Assembly (NCBI RefSeq): GCF_030362835.1
Contig: NZ_JAUCGQ010000001.1
Span: 1,405,461 to 1,469,460 of the forward strand
Source: Cellulomonas alba
GTDB taxonomy: Bacteria > Actinomycetota > Actinomycetes > Actinomycetales > Cellulomonadaceae
Direction of reading: 5' to 3'
Length of the DNA stretch: 64,000 nucleotides
The notes below the pieces were generated by a model that searched no databases, was not told the origin of the DNA, and was given only the letters and a program-made list of their open reading frames with translations. Positions 41,182-48,465 of this stretch are shown in pieces. Positions within the stretch are counted from its first letter, which is position 1. Each line of letters begins with the position of its first letter. Made by a program: the position numbers and the translations under genes.

Positions 41182-41589
41182 ATGAGCACATCGGCGCCGT
41201 CCACCGAACAACGCTCGATCGGTCAGCTGGTCAGCGACCTGAGCGAGCAGACGTCCCAGCTCGTCCGCGCGGAGATCGCGCTCGCCAAGGCCGAGGTCAC
41301 CGCCAAGGCGCAGGTGTTCGGCATGGGCGCGGGCATGGTCACCGCCGCGGGCGTGCTCGCGCTCTACGTGCTGGCCGCCGCGATCGCGACCGCCATCCTC
41401 GGCCTCTCCACCGTCTGGGCCCCGTGGCTCGCCGCGCTCGTCGTGACCGGCGTCCTGCTGCTCGTCACCGTGGTGCTCGCGCTCATCGGCGTCCGGGCGA
41501 TCAAGAAGGCCTCGCCGCCCGCGCCCACGCGCGCCAAGGAGCGGCTCCAGGAGGACGTGACCGCGCTGAAGGAGGGGTTCCGCTCATGA
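41182..41589 (+). CDS. holin superfamily III-like (PF07332-type) membrane protein
   Basis: A 135-residue protein with the family N-terminus IGQLVSDLSEQTSQLVRAEIALAKAEVTAKAQ (amphipathic helix) and two membrane segments, VTAAGVLALYVLAAAIATAIL and WLAALVVTGVLLLVTVVLALIGV. In actinobacterial chromosomes this family pairs with DUF3618 proteins and is not a phage lysis gene; the function is unknown. GGGAGG precedes the ATG. Its stop overlaps the next start. Confidence 0.82.
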   Translation: MSTSAPSTEQRSIGQLVSDLSEQTSQLVRAEIALAKAEVTAKAQVFGMGAGMVTAAGVLALYVLAAAIATAILGLSTVWAPWLAALVVTGVLLLVTVVLALIGVRAIKKASPPAPTRAKERLQEDVTALKEGFRS

Positions 41590-41915
41590 CGACCGAGGGC
41601 ACCGGCGCGGACGCCCAGGCGGCGAAGGACGGCAAGAAGGCGGCCGAGCCGTTCGTCACGCCGCAGATGATGGCGATCGAGGCGGAGCTCACCGTCAAGC
41701 GGGCTGCGCTCGCCTCGACGGTCGACGAGCTGGCCGGGCGGCTCGACCCGCGCACGCAGGCCGCGAAGGCCGTGGGCCAGTCCAAGCAGCTGTTTCGCGA
41801 CGCCGTCGACCCGGACGCGACGCCCGAGGCGAGGCGCAAGGCGCAGAAGGTGCTGGGCGGGGTCGCCGCGGGCATCGCCGCGGTCGCGGCGATCGCCTGG
41901 CTCCGTCGTCGCTGA
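41586..41915 (+). CDS. DUF3618 protein
   Basis: A 109-residue protein with the DUF3618 core MMAIEAELTVKRAALASTVDELAGRLDPRTQAAKAVGQSK and a single C-terminal membrane segment LGGVAAGIAAVAAIAWL followed by RRR. The N-terminus is charged and probably cytoplasmic. The start overlaps the previous stop by four bases, so both are made together, presumably as parts of one membrane-associated assembly. Confidence 0.85.
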   Translation: MTTEGTGADAQAAKDGKKAAEPFVTPQMMAIEAELTVKRAALASTVDELAGRLDPRTQAAKAVGQSKQLFRDAVDPDATPEARRKAQKVLGGVAAGIAAVAAIAWLRRR

Positions 41916-41948
41916 CGGCGTCGTCGCCGCCGGCGCGACCGGCGCTGC

Positions 41949-41987
41949 TACCCGGGCACGGCTCGCGGTCGCGACGCGACCCGGGTA
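41949..41987. terminator. hairpin between DUF3618 gene and bldC
   Basis: TACCCGGG (41949-41956) pairs with CCCGGGTA (41980-41987) across a 23-base loop in the gap between these convergent genes. Surrounding GCC/GGC repeats could extend the structure. Confidence 0.45.
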
Positions 41988-42027
41988 CGAGAACGCCGCC
42001 GGCGGTCGCCGACGGCGTGCGGAGGGG

Positions 42028-42240
42028 TCAGGAGTCCTCGGGGCGCTGCTGCTGCGGTACGCCGCCCAGCAGGTCACGAACCTCGGATTCCAGGTAACGG
42101 CGGTGACCGCCGAGGGTGCGGATCGACGAGAGCTTGCCCGCCTTGGCCCAGCGCGTCACGGTCTTCGGGTCGACGCGGAAGAGCGATGCGACCTCGGACG
42201 GCGTGAGCAGGGTCTCGGTCTCTGCGTGATGGACGTTCAT
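42028..42240 (-). CDS. bldC: BldC-type MerR-like DNA-binding protein
   Basis: A 70-residue protein that is almost a single MerR-type winged helix: LLTPSEVASLFRVDPKTVTRWAKAGKLSSIRTLGGHRRYLESEVRDLL. It closely matches Streptomyces BldC, a head-to-tail oligomerising regulator of developmental timing, including the RTLGGHRRY wing. In a non-sporulating actinobacterium it probably controls growth-phase genes. AGGAGG lies four bases before the ATG, the strongest ribosome binding site seen here. It faces a long upstream gap. Confidence 0.93.
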   Translation of the reverse strand: MNVHHAETETLLTPSEVASLFRVDPKTVTRWAKAGKLSSIRTLGGHRRYLESEVRDLLGGVPQQQRPEDS

Positions 42241-42659
42241 GCTGCCTCCTGGCGAGCGTGCGGTCGGACGGGGAGTCCGGCCAGGACTGGTGCGGGTGGT
42301 GCTGCGCTCCGCCCGTGGCCATCGAAGTCCGCGGTGGAGCCTCTAGCATGAACGAAGCGCTCAGAAGCCGCATTCCAGGACACAAGTGGATAACGGATCT
42401 TCACGAGACCTTCGTCCGGACCGCCCGACGATGCCGAACGGGTCATGAGGACAGGATAAACCCGACATTCGGCACGTCCCGGGACGGTGTGCGTGTCGCA
42501 GCGTGAGACCCGCCACGCCGGGGCCCGTGGAGGGGGCGTCAGGTGGCTGGAATGCGCGGCGAGCATGTAGCGTTGCGCTTCGAACAGACGATTCAGCACC
42601 CCGGGGCCGCACGTGTGACACGGAGCCGCCCCGCATCCACGTAAGAGGGGGTCGATGCC
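42241..42659. promoter_or_regulatory. long divergent gap bldC / DUF3073
   Basis: A 419-base stretch with no credible gene. The part from about 42340 to 42480 is less GC-rich than its surroundings. A plus-strand -10 candidate TAGCGT lies at 42568-42573 and would give the DUF3073 message a leader of about 80 bases. Inverted segments ATGCCGAA (near 42431) and TTCGGC (near 42470) could pair. bldC promoter elements were not resolved. Confidence 0.4.
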
Positions 42660-42872
42660 ATGGGGCGCGGCCGTCAGAAGGCAAAGCAGACGAAGGTAGC
42701 GCGGGAGCTGAAGTACTACAGCCCCGGTACGGACTACCGAGCTCTCGAGCAGGAGCTCACGTCCCTGAGCCACAACGACTCCGTCCACCGGGGCAGCACC
42801 GCCTTGGACACGGACGAGGACGACGCGGGTCGCTGGGGCCGGTGGGCCGACGACGAGGACGACCAGCGCTGA
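42660..42872 (+). CDS. DUF3073 protein
   Basis: A 70-residue hydrophilic protein beginning MGRGRQKAKQTKVARELKYYSPGTDYRALEQEL and ending in an acidic tail with DTDEDDAGRWGRWADDEDD. It matches the actinobacterial DUF3073 family in size and in both conserved ends; the function is not established. GAGGGGG lies upstream of the ATG. It is a monocistronic gene followed by a strong hairpin, with bldC divergent. Confidence 0.9.
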   Translation: MGRGRQKAKQTKVARELKYYSPGTDYRALEQELTSLSHNDSVHRGSTALDTDEDDAGRWGRWADDEDDQR

Positions 42873-42899
42873 GGCGCTGCACCACCTCGCACACTCTCT

Positions 42900-42932
42900 G
42901 AACGGCGGCACCCCTGGTGGGTGCCGCCGTTC
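42900..42932 (+). terminator. strong hairpin after DUF3073 gene
   Basis: A perfect 14-bp stem (42900-42913 with 42919-42932) over the 5-base loop CTGGT, 27 bases after the stop; purM converges on the far side. Confidence 0.78.
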
Positions 42933-43028
42933 GGTGTGCCCACCGGCGGCGTGCGTGCGGACCAGGTCCCGCGCGGGCGCCGTGCTGCTCCGACCCCGGC
43001 CCGCGCCGCGGCCGGAGCGAGCGGCTCG

Positions 43029-44153
43029 TCAGACCAGGTACTCGCCCGTGAGTCGGACCGCTCCGCCGTGCACGCCCTTGGTGCCCGACACGAACCCGGG
43101 CGAGCCCACGACGTCGCGCTCGACGTCGACGTCGCGCACGCGACCGAGCTCCCACGCGGGCAGCCCCAGCTCTGCGGCATGCGCGAGCACGCCGTCGGCG
43201 GCGTCGGCCGCGACGATCGCGACCATGCCGACGCCGAGGTTCAGCGTGCCCTCGAGGTCCGTCCACGGCACCTGACCGAGGCGCTGCACCAGCGAGAACA
43301 CCGGCGGCAGCTGCCAGCCGCCGCGGTCGACGTCGGCCACGAGGCCGGCGGGCAGCACGCGCGCGACGTTGGCCGCGAGGCCGCCGCCCGTCACGTGGCT
43401 GAACGCGTGCAGGCCGGCGACGCCCGCCCGGCGCGCGAGCGCGAGGCAGTCGGACGCGTAGACGCGCGTCGGCGTCAGGAGCTCCTCGCCGAGCGTGCGG
43501 CCGAGCTCGTCGACGTGGCGGTCGAGCTCCCAGCCGGCGCTCCGGACGACGGCGCGCACCAGCGAGTAGCCGTTCGAGTGCAGGCCGCTCGAGCCGAGGG
43601 CGATCAGCACGTCGCCCGAGCGGACGCGGTCGGGGCCGAGCAGCTCGTCGGCCTCGACGACGCCCGTCGCGGCGCCCGCGACGTCGTACTCGTCGGGGCC
43701 GAGCAGGCCGGGGTGCTCGGCGGTCTCGCCGCCGACCAGCGCGGTGCCCGCGACCGAGCAGGCCGACGCGATGCCGCGCACCACGTCCGCGATGCGCTCG
43801 GGGACCACGCGGCCGCACGCGATGTAGTCCGTCATGAACAGCGGCTGTGCGCCGACCACGACGATGTCGTCGACGACCATGCCGACCAGGTCGAACCCGA
43901 TCGTGTCGTGCACGTCGAGGGCCTGCGCGATCGCGACCTTGGTGCCGACGCCGTCGGTGCTCGTCGCGAGCAGGGGCCGGCGCATGCGCGTCAGGGCGCT
44001 CGCGTCGTAGAGGCCCGCGAAGCCGCCGACCCCGCCGAGCACCTGCGGCCCGTGCGTCGCGCGGACCGCGTCCTTCATCAGCTCGACGGCCTTGTCGCCC
44101 GCCTCGGTGTCGACGCCGGCCGCGGCGTACGTGAGGCCCTCGCCGCCGGTCAC
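43029..44153 (-). CDS. purM: phosphoribosylformylglycinamidine cyclo-ligase (PurM)
   Basis: A 374-residue AIR synthetase that closes the imidazole ring in purine biosynthesis using ATP. Family signatures: GGVGGFAGLYD, LLATSTDGVGTKVAIAQ, GFDLVGMVVDDIVVVGAQPLFMTDYIACG, LVGGETAEHPGLL and FSHVTGGGLAANVARVLP. Start is GTG overlapping the purF stop by four bases (GTGA), so the two genes form a coupled purF-purM operon. Length and motifs are normal. Confidence 0.97.
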   Translation of the reverse strand: MTGGEGLTYAAAGVDTEAGDKAVELMKDAVRATHGPQVLGGVGGFAGLYDASALTRMRRPLLATSTDGVGTKVAIAQALDVHDTIGFDLVGMVVDDIVVVGAQPLFMTDYIACGRVVPERIADVVRGIASACSVAGTALVGGETAEHPGLLGPDEYDVAGAATGVVEADELLGPDRVRSGDVLIALGSSGLHSNGYSLVRAVVRSAGWELDRHVDELGRTLGEELLTPTRVYASDCLALARRAGVAGLHAFSHVTGGGLAANVARVLPAGLVADVDRGGWQLPPVFSLVQRLGQVPWTDLEGTLNLGVGMVAIVAADAADGVLAHAAELGLPAWELGRVRDVDVERDVVGSPGFVSGTKGVHGGAVRLTGEYLV

Positions 44154-45700
44154 GGGTGGTCCAGCGCGCCAGCGCCACCGGCCGACGGGACGATCGCGAG
44201 GAGCCCGTCCTCGGGCGCACCCAGCGGCAGCGCGTCCTGCTCGAGCAGGTGCTTGCCGAGGCGGTCCGCGGGAGGCAGCTCGATCGGGTAGTGACCGCTG
44301 AAGCACGCGGTGCACAGCGCGGCGCGCGGCTGCTCGGTGGCGGCGACGAGGCCCTCCTCCGAGATGTACCCGAGCGAGTCGGCCCCGAGCGACGCGGCGA
44401 TCTCGTCGACCGCCAGGCCGTTCGCGATCAGCTCGGCGCGGCTCGCGAAGTCGATGCCGTAGAAGCACGGCCACTTGACCGGCGGGGACGAGATGCGCAC
44501 GTGTACCTCGGCGGCGCCCGCCTCGCGCAGCATGCGGATCAGCGCGCGCTGGGTGTTCCCGCGCACGATCGAGTCGTCGACCACCACGAGCCGCTTGCCC
44601 CGGATCACCTCGCGCAGCGGGTTGAGCTTGAGGCGGATGCCGAGCTGGCGCAGCGTCTGGCTCGGCTGGATGAACGTGCGGCCGACGTACGCGTTCTTCG
44701 TCAGACCCTGGCCGAACGGGATGCCCGACTCCTGCGCGTAGCCCACGGCCGCGGGCGTGCCCGACTCGGGGACGGGGATGACGAGGTCCGCCTCCACCGG
44801 GTGCTCCTTGGCGAGCTGCTTGCCCATGTCGACGCGCGCGGCGTGCACCGAGCGGCCCGAGATCGTCGTGTCGGGACGCGCCAGGTAGACGTACTCGAAG
44901 ATGCAGCCCGCGCGCTCCTGGCCCGCCGCGAACTTCGTGGAGCGCAGGCCGTCGGCGTCGATCGCGATGAGCTCGCCCGGCTCGACCTCGCGCACGAAGC
45001 TCGCGCCGACGATGTCGAGGGCCGGCGTCTCGGAGGCCACGACCCAGCCGCGCTCGAGGCGGCCGAGCACGAGCGGGCGCACGCCCTGCGGGTCGCGTGC
45101 CGCGTACAGCGTGCGCTCGTCCATGAACACGAGGCAGAACGCGCCGCGCAGGCGCGGCAGCACCTCGAGCGCGGTGGCCTCGAGCGTGCGGTCCGGGTCG
45201 CCCGCGAGCAGCGCCGTGATGAGCGCGGTGTCGGTCGTGTTGCCCCGCGCGAGCTCGCCGCGGCGCTGGTTGCCGTACCGCTCGGCGACGAGGTCGACCA
45301 GCTCGGCCGTGTTCGTGAGGTTGCCGTTGTGGCCCAGCGCGACGGTGCCCGACGCCGTGGGGCCGAGCGTCGGCTGCGCGTTCTCCCACGTCGAGCCGCC
45401 GGTCGTCGAGTAGCGCGTGTGGCCGACGGCGATGTGGCCCTGCAGCGCGTTGAGCGCCGTCTCGTCGAAGACCTGGGAGACGAGGCCCATGTCCTTGTAC
45501 ACGAGCAGCTGCTCGCCGTTGCTCGTCGCGATGCCGGCGGACTCCTGGCCGCGGTGCTGCAGCGCGTAGAGCCCGAAGTAGGTCAGCTTGGCGACCTCCT
45601 CGCCGGGTGCCCAGACACCGAAGACGCCGCAGGCGTCCTGTGGGCCTTTCTCACCGGGAAGGAGGTCGTGGTTGAGTCGTCCGTCTGCGCGGGGGGCCAC
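44150..45700 (-). CDS. purF: amidophosphoribosyltransferase (PurF)
   Basis: A 516-residue enzyme for the first committed step of purine synthesis (PRPP plus glutamine to phosphoribosylamine). A short propeptide precedes the catalytic Cys in GPQDACGVFGVWAPG (about residue 24). The N-terminal glutaminase continues with LYALQHRGQESAGIA, and the phosphoribosyltransferase has the PRPP loop RLVVVDDSIVRGNT. C-terminal Cys residues in ALCTACFSG fit the [4Fe-4S] type. GTG is chosen by comparison with the family start DGRLNHDLLPGEKGPQ. purM follows with overlap. Confidence 0.96.
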   Translation of the reverse strand: MAPRADGRLNHDLLPGEKGPQDACGVFGVWAPGEEVAKLTYFGLYALQHRGQESAGIATSNGEQLLVYKDMGLVSQVFDETALNALQGHIAVGHTRYSTTGGSTWENAQPTLGPTASGTVALGHNGNLTNTAELVDLVAERYGNQRRGELARGNTTDTALITALLAGDPDRTLEATALEVLPRLRGAFCLVFMDERTLYAARDPQGVRPLVLGRLERGWVVASETPALDIVGASFVREVEPGELIAIDADGLRSTKFAAGQERAGCIFEYVYLARPDTTISGRSVHAARVDMGKQLAKEHPVEADLVIPVPESGTPAAVGYAQESGIPFGQGLTKNAYVGRTFIQPSQTLRQLGIRLKLNPLREVIRGKRLVVVDDSIVRGNTQRALIRMLREAGAAEVHVRISSPPVKWPCFYGIDFASRAELIANGLAVDEIAASLGADSLGYISEEGLVAATEQPRAALCTACFSGHYPIELPPADRLGKHLLEQDALPLGAPEDGLLAIVPSAGGAGALDHP

Positions 45701-45785
45701 GCCTCCATGGTCGCACACGGGCCACGGCGCTCGGCCCGGCGAACGACCCGTGGACGGGGTCCTGCGGCCCGTGCGACGCCGATCG

Positions 45786-46163
45786 TCAGGGGCGCGGTCG
45801 GCGCGCTCGTCGGACGCTGCGGCGGTCGGCGAGCGCGGCGAGCAGGCCACCCACGAGGATGCCGAGCACGAGGCCCGCGACCGCGAGCCAGGTCCGCACG
45901 GCGTTCACGCCGTCGAGGAACGGCAGGAAGCCCGAGCCGTCGGGGCGGTCCCCCGGCGCGAGCCCCGCGACCAGCAGGCCGACGACCGCGCCGACGAGCC
46001 CGCCGGCGACGAGGAAGGCGCCGAACTTCGGCGCGCGGCGCACGGTGCCGGGCGTCGCGGTGGACGCGAGCTCGGCCTCGCTCGGGACGGGCTCCGGCTC
46101 GGCTGCCGTCGCCGGTGGCCCGGGCTCGGGCTCGGCGGGGACGAGGGGATCGGGCTGCGGCAC
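45786..46163 (-). CDS. two-span membrane protein with acidic Pro-rich N-terminus (125 aa)
   Basis: A 125-residue protein. The first 45 residues are Pro/Glu-rich (PLVPAEPEPGPP and similar); two membrane segments follow, FGAFLVAGGLVGAVVGLLVAGL and WLAVAGLVLGILVGGLLAAL, with a basic C-terminus DRRSVRRARRPRP. No domain family is recognised. The GTG at 46163 is chosen because TACGAT lies six bases upstream, which excludes a longer in-frame version. It sits between purF and a sterol-carrier-like gene. Confidence 0.65.
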   Translation of the reverse strand: MPQPDPLVPAEPEPGPPATAAEPEPVPSEAELASTATPGTVRRAPKFGAFLVAGGLVGAVVGLLVAGLAPGDRPDGSGFLPFLDGVNAVRTWLAVAGLVLGILVGGLLAALADRRSVRRARRPRP

Positions 46164-46169
46164 CCGGCG

Positions 46170-46175
46170 ATCGTA
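46170..46175 (-). promoter_or_regulatory. -10 TACGAT, leaderless start of 125-aa gene
   Basis: Minus-strand TACGAT six bases before the GTG at 46163. Confidence 0.5.
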
Positions 46176-46219
46176 GGTCAGCGCGGGCCGCCGCCCGGGG
46201 GCGGTCCGGCCGCAGGTCG

Positions 46220-46594
46220 TCAGCGACGCGCGCGAGCGGCCTGCAGCGGGAGCCACGCCGCGAGGTCGGCCCGCTCCCCCGATGCCCGGACCCGTGCCGC
46301 CGCCAGCGCGTCGGCCCAGGTCAGCGCGCCGGTGGCGAGCTCGAGCCACGTCTGGGGGTCGGTCTCGACGACGTTGGGCGGCGTGCCGCGGGTGTGACGA
46401 GGACCTTCGACGGCCTGCACGGCGCCGTCGGGCGGCACGCGCACCTCGACCGAGTTTCCGGGCGCGACCTCGGCCAGCTCCTCGAGCGTGAAACGCACGG
46501 CGGTGCGGCGCGAACCGGCCGCCGTCGGGTCGACCCGCCAGGCCGCGAGCGCGGCGCGGCCCGCTGCGGGCTCGGTGCGGCGACGGGGTGGCAT
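46220..46594 (-). CDS. sterol-carrier-family protein (SCP2-like, 124 aa)
   Basis: A 124-residue soluble protein with [58 protein letters not shown], a pattern typical of the short SCP2-like protein found next to purF in many actinobacteria. Ligand and role are unknown. The ATG is preceded by GAAAAT at six-base spacing, with no Shine-Dalgarno. It is divergent from the lipoprotein gene. Confidence 0.75.
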   Translation of the reverse strand: MPPRRRTEPAAGRAALAAWRVDPTAAGSRRTAVRFTLEELAEVAPGNSVEVRVPPDGAVQAVEGPRHTRGTPPNVVETDPQTWLELATGALTWADALAAARVRASGERADLAAWLPLQAARARR

Positions 46595-46706
46595 GCGTCG
46601 ATTTTCCCCCGGCGGGTGCTCGCGCCCGGTATCTGCCGGAGGGCGGCTGGCATCCTCTAGATGTCGCGCGGACGCACCTGCCGGCCGCGCGGTCGCGGGA
46701 GGTGCG

Positions 46707-47498
46707 ATGTCGCCGGACCGGGAGAAGAAGCGGATGGCGTCCGCGGCACGAGCGGCGCTGCTCGCCGTGGCCCTCGTCACCGGGTCGGCCGCCTGCTCGG
46801 GCGGCGGGCCGTCGGGCGCCGGCCCGTCACCGAACGCGCTGCCTCCGGTGACGGCGACGGGGCAGCCGTCGGAGCTCGAGGCGCCCGAGGCCACGCCGAC
46901 CCGCGCGTCGAGCGGCCTCGAGACGCCGCTGCCCGAGGCGCCGCGCAAGGCGGCCGTCCTGCTGGCCGCCGCGGCGGAGGGCTCGCCCCAGCTCGTCGAC
47001 GGCCACCCGGGAGTCGAGTGCGTGTACTTCCACCTCGTGCCGCCGACGCTGCCCGAGGGCGCCGCGTTCGTCGTGGACCACGTCAAGGTCTCGCCGAAGC
47101 TGTGGAAGCCCGTGGCGGTGGACTGCCAGAACCCGGTGTGCGTCGGAGCGGCGCTGAAGTCGCAGGACGGCGCGGACCTCTGCGCCGTCGCGCTCGCGCG
47201 CACCGACGGTCCGCACGCCACGGGCCCGACCGGCTCGGTGGTGCGGCTCGTCGGCTCGGTCCGGTGCGGCGCGCCCGCGACGCACGCGCAGTGCGCCGCC
47301 CTCCGCGCCGCGCTGGTCGCGCACGCCAAGGAACCCGGCAGCGCACTGCCGCTCGACCTGGAGGGCGCCGACGGCTCGGGCGACGGGTCCGGCGACGGGT
47401 CCGGCAGCACCGACGACTCGGGCAGCACCGCCGGCACCGACGACTCGGGCAGTGGCGGCGACGTCGCGCCCACGCCCGAGCCGTCGCAGGGCGGGTGA
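46707..47498 (+). CDS. lipoprotein of unknown function with DGSG-rich tail
   Basis: A 263-residue lipoprotein. The signal segment [17 protein letters not shown] gives a lipobox with Cys near residue 30. A Pro/Ala linker leads to a compact domain (about 85-210) with several Cys residues ([41 protein letters not shown]) that could form disulfides. The last 45 residues are an acidic repeat built from DGSG and DDSG units. No family is recognised. GGGAGG lies seven bases before the ATG. The next gene starts three bases after the stop, so the two likely act together at the membrane. Confidence 0.75.
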   Translation: MSPDREKKRMASAARAALLAVALVTGSAACSGGGPSGAGPSPNALPPVTATGQPSELEAPEATPTRASSGLETPLPEAPRKAAVLLAAAAEGSPQLVDGHPGVECVYFHLVPPTLPEGAAFVVDHVKVSPKLWKPVAVDCQNPVCVGAALKSQDGADLCAVALARTDGPHATGPTGSVVRLVGSVRCGAPATHAQCAALRAALVAHAKEPGSALPLDLEGADGSGDGSGDGSGSTDDSGSTAGTDDSGSGGDVAPTPEPSQGG

Positions 47499-47501
47499 CC
47501 C

Positions 47502-48401
47502 GTGGCCGAGACCCGGTCGATCCCGAGCTGGCTCAGCCTCGCGACGCAGATCGCGGCGCCGATCACGCTCGTCGGCACGATGCTCTTCTACTTCGGGTAC
47601 GTGTTCTCGAAGGCGCAGTACCGGTACTTCGGCCTCGACGTCGACACCGTCGGGCTCACGCCGCGCGACTTCGTCATGCGGAGCCCGCAGCCCCTCCTCG
47701 TGCCGCTGATCGTGCTCACCGCGCTCGCCGCGGCCGTCGTCGCGCTGTCGGGGCGGCTCGAGGCGCACGTGCGGGACGCGCGGACCGATCCCGACGAGCT
47801 CGTGCGGGTGCGCCGGCTCGCCGGCCGGTGCGCGGTCGCGGGCCTCGGCGTGCTCGCCGCCGGGCTCGTGCTGCTCCTGGCCGACGCATGGCTCGACGCG
47901 TGGCGCTACCTGCCGATCGTCTCGGCGGTGCTCGTCGCGACGGGTGCGGCGGCGACCGCGATGGCGCTGCGCTACCTGCCGTACCGCGCGGTCGGCGCGA
48001 TCGCCGGGCTGTGGGTCGTCGCCCTGGCGGGCGTCCTGTGGGCGGTGTCGGTGACGGCGCAGTGGTCGGGCCAGGCTCGCGCCGAGCTCATGGCCCGCCA
48101 CCTGCAGGACCTGCCGGCGGTGATCCTCGACAGCAAGGAGGACCTGCACCTGCGCAACACGGTGCCGGCGCCCGAGGACCTGTGCTGGACGAGCGGCGAC
48201 GCGCCCGACGCGGCGTGCGCGGCGCGCGCCGACGAGTTCCGCTACCGCTACCGCGGGCTGCACCTGCTCGTGCAGGGGCCTGACGCGATGTTCCTCGTGC
48301 CGGGGCAGTGGTCGCCCAGCGCGACGACCCTGGACGTGCCGCGCGACGCCGACGTCCGGCTGCAGTTCCAGTTCGTCAACACGCCACCTCGCCGGCAGTG
48401 A
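47502..48401 (+). CDS. four-span membrane protein of unknown function
   Basis: A 299-residue protein with four membrane segments: near residues 15-35 ([19 protein letters not shown]), 65-85 ([18 protein letters not shown]), 110-130 ([19 protein letters not shown]) and a group at 140-185. About 100 extracytoplasmic residues follow with [19 protein letters not shown] and a hydrophobic end. After segment 1 lies [22 protein letters not shown], an oddly conserved-looking loop. No family is recognised. GTG start, three bases after the lipoprotein gene, so they form one operon. Confidence 0.72.
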   Translation: MAETRSIPSWLSLATQIAAPITLVGTMLFYFGYVFSKAQYRYFGLDVDTVGLTPRDFVMRSPQPLLVPLIVLTALAAAVVALSGRLEAHVRDARTDPDELVRVRRLAGRCAVAGLGVLAAGLVLLLADAWLDAWRYLPIVSAVLVATGAAATAMALRYLPYRAVGAIAGLWVVALAGVLWAVSVTAQWSGQARAELMARHLQDLPAVILDSKEDLHLRNTVPAPEDLCWTSGDAPDAACAARADEFRYRYRGLHLLVQGPDAMFLVPGQWSPSATTLDVPRDADVRLQFQFVNTPPRRQ

Positions 48402-48424
48402 GCCGGTAGCGAGGCGGCGACGAC

Positions 48425-48458
48425 GTGCCGGGCCGCCCCGAGGAGGACGGCCCGGCAC
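48425..48458. terminator. hairpin between membrane-protein operon and GH6 gene
   Basis: GTGCCGGGCCG (48425-48435) pairs perfectly with CGGCCCGGCAC (48448-48458) across a 12-base loop, in the gap between convergent genes. Confidence 0.7.
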
Positions 48459-48465
48459 GGTGACC

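Noticed and set aside
40656-41589. Holin-like genes as a prophage remnant
   Set aside because: Neighbours are tRNAs, DUF3618 and bldC; no lysin or structural gene is present, and this family is common on actinobacterial chromosomes.
42258-42506. Possible 82-codon gene in the bldC-DUF3073 gap
   Set aside because: No ribosome binding site, mixed composition and no recognisable motif; the region is better explained as regulatory.
44156-46660. Plus-strand frame of over 800 codons opposite purF
   Set aside because: Antisense to purF and two small genes; no start signal or motif.
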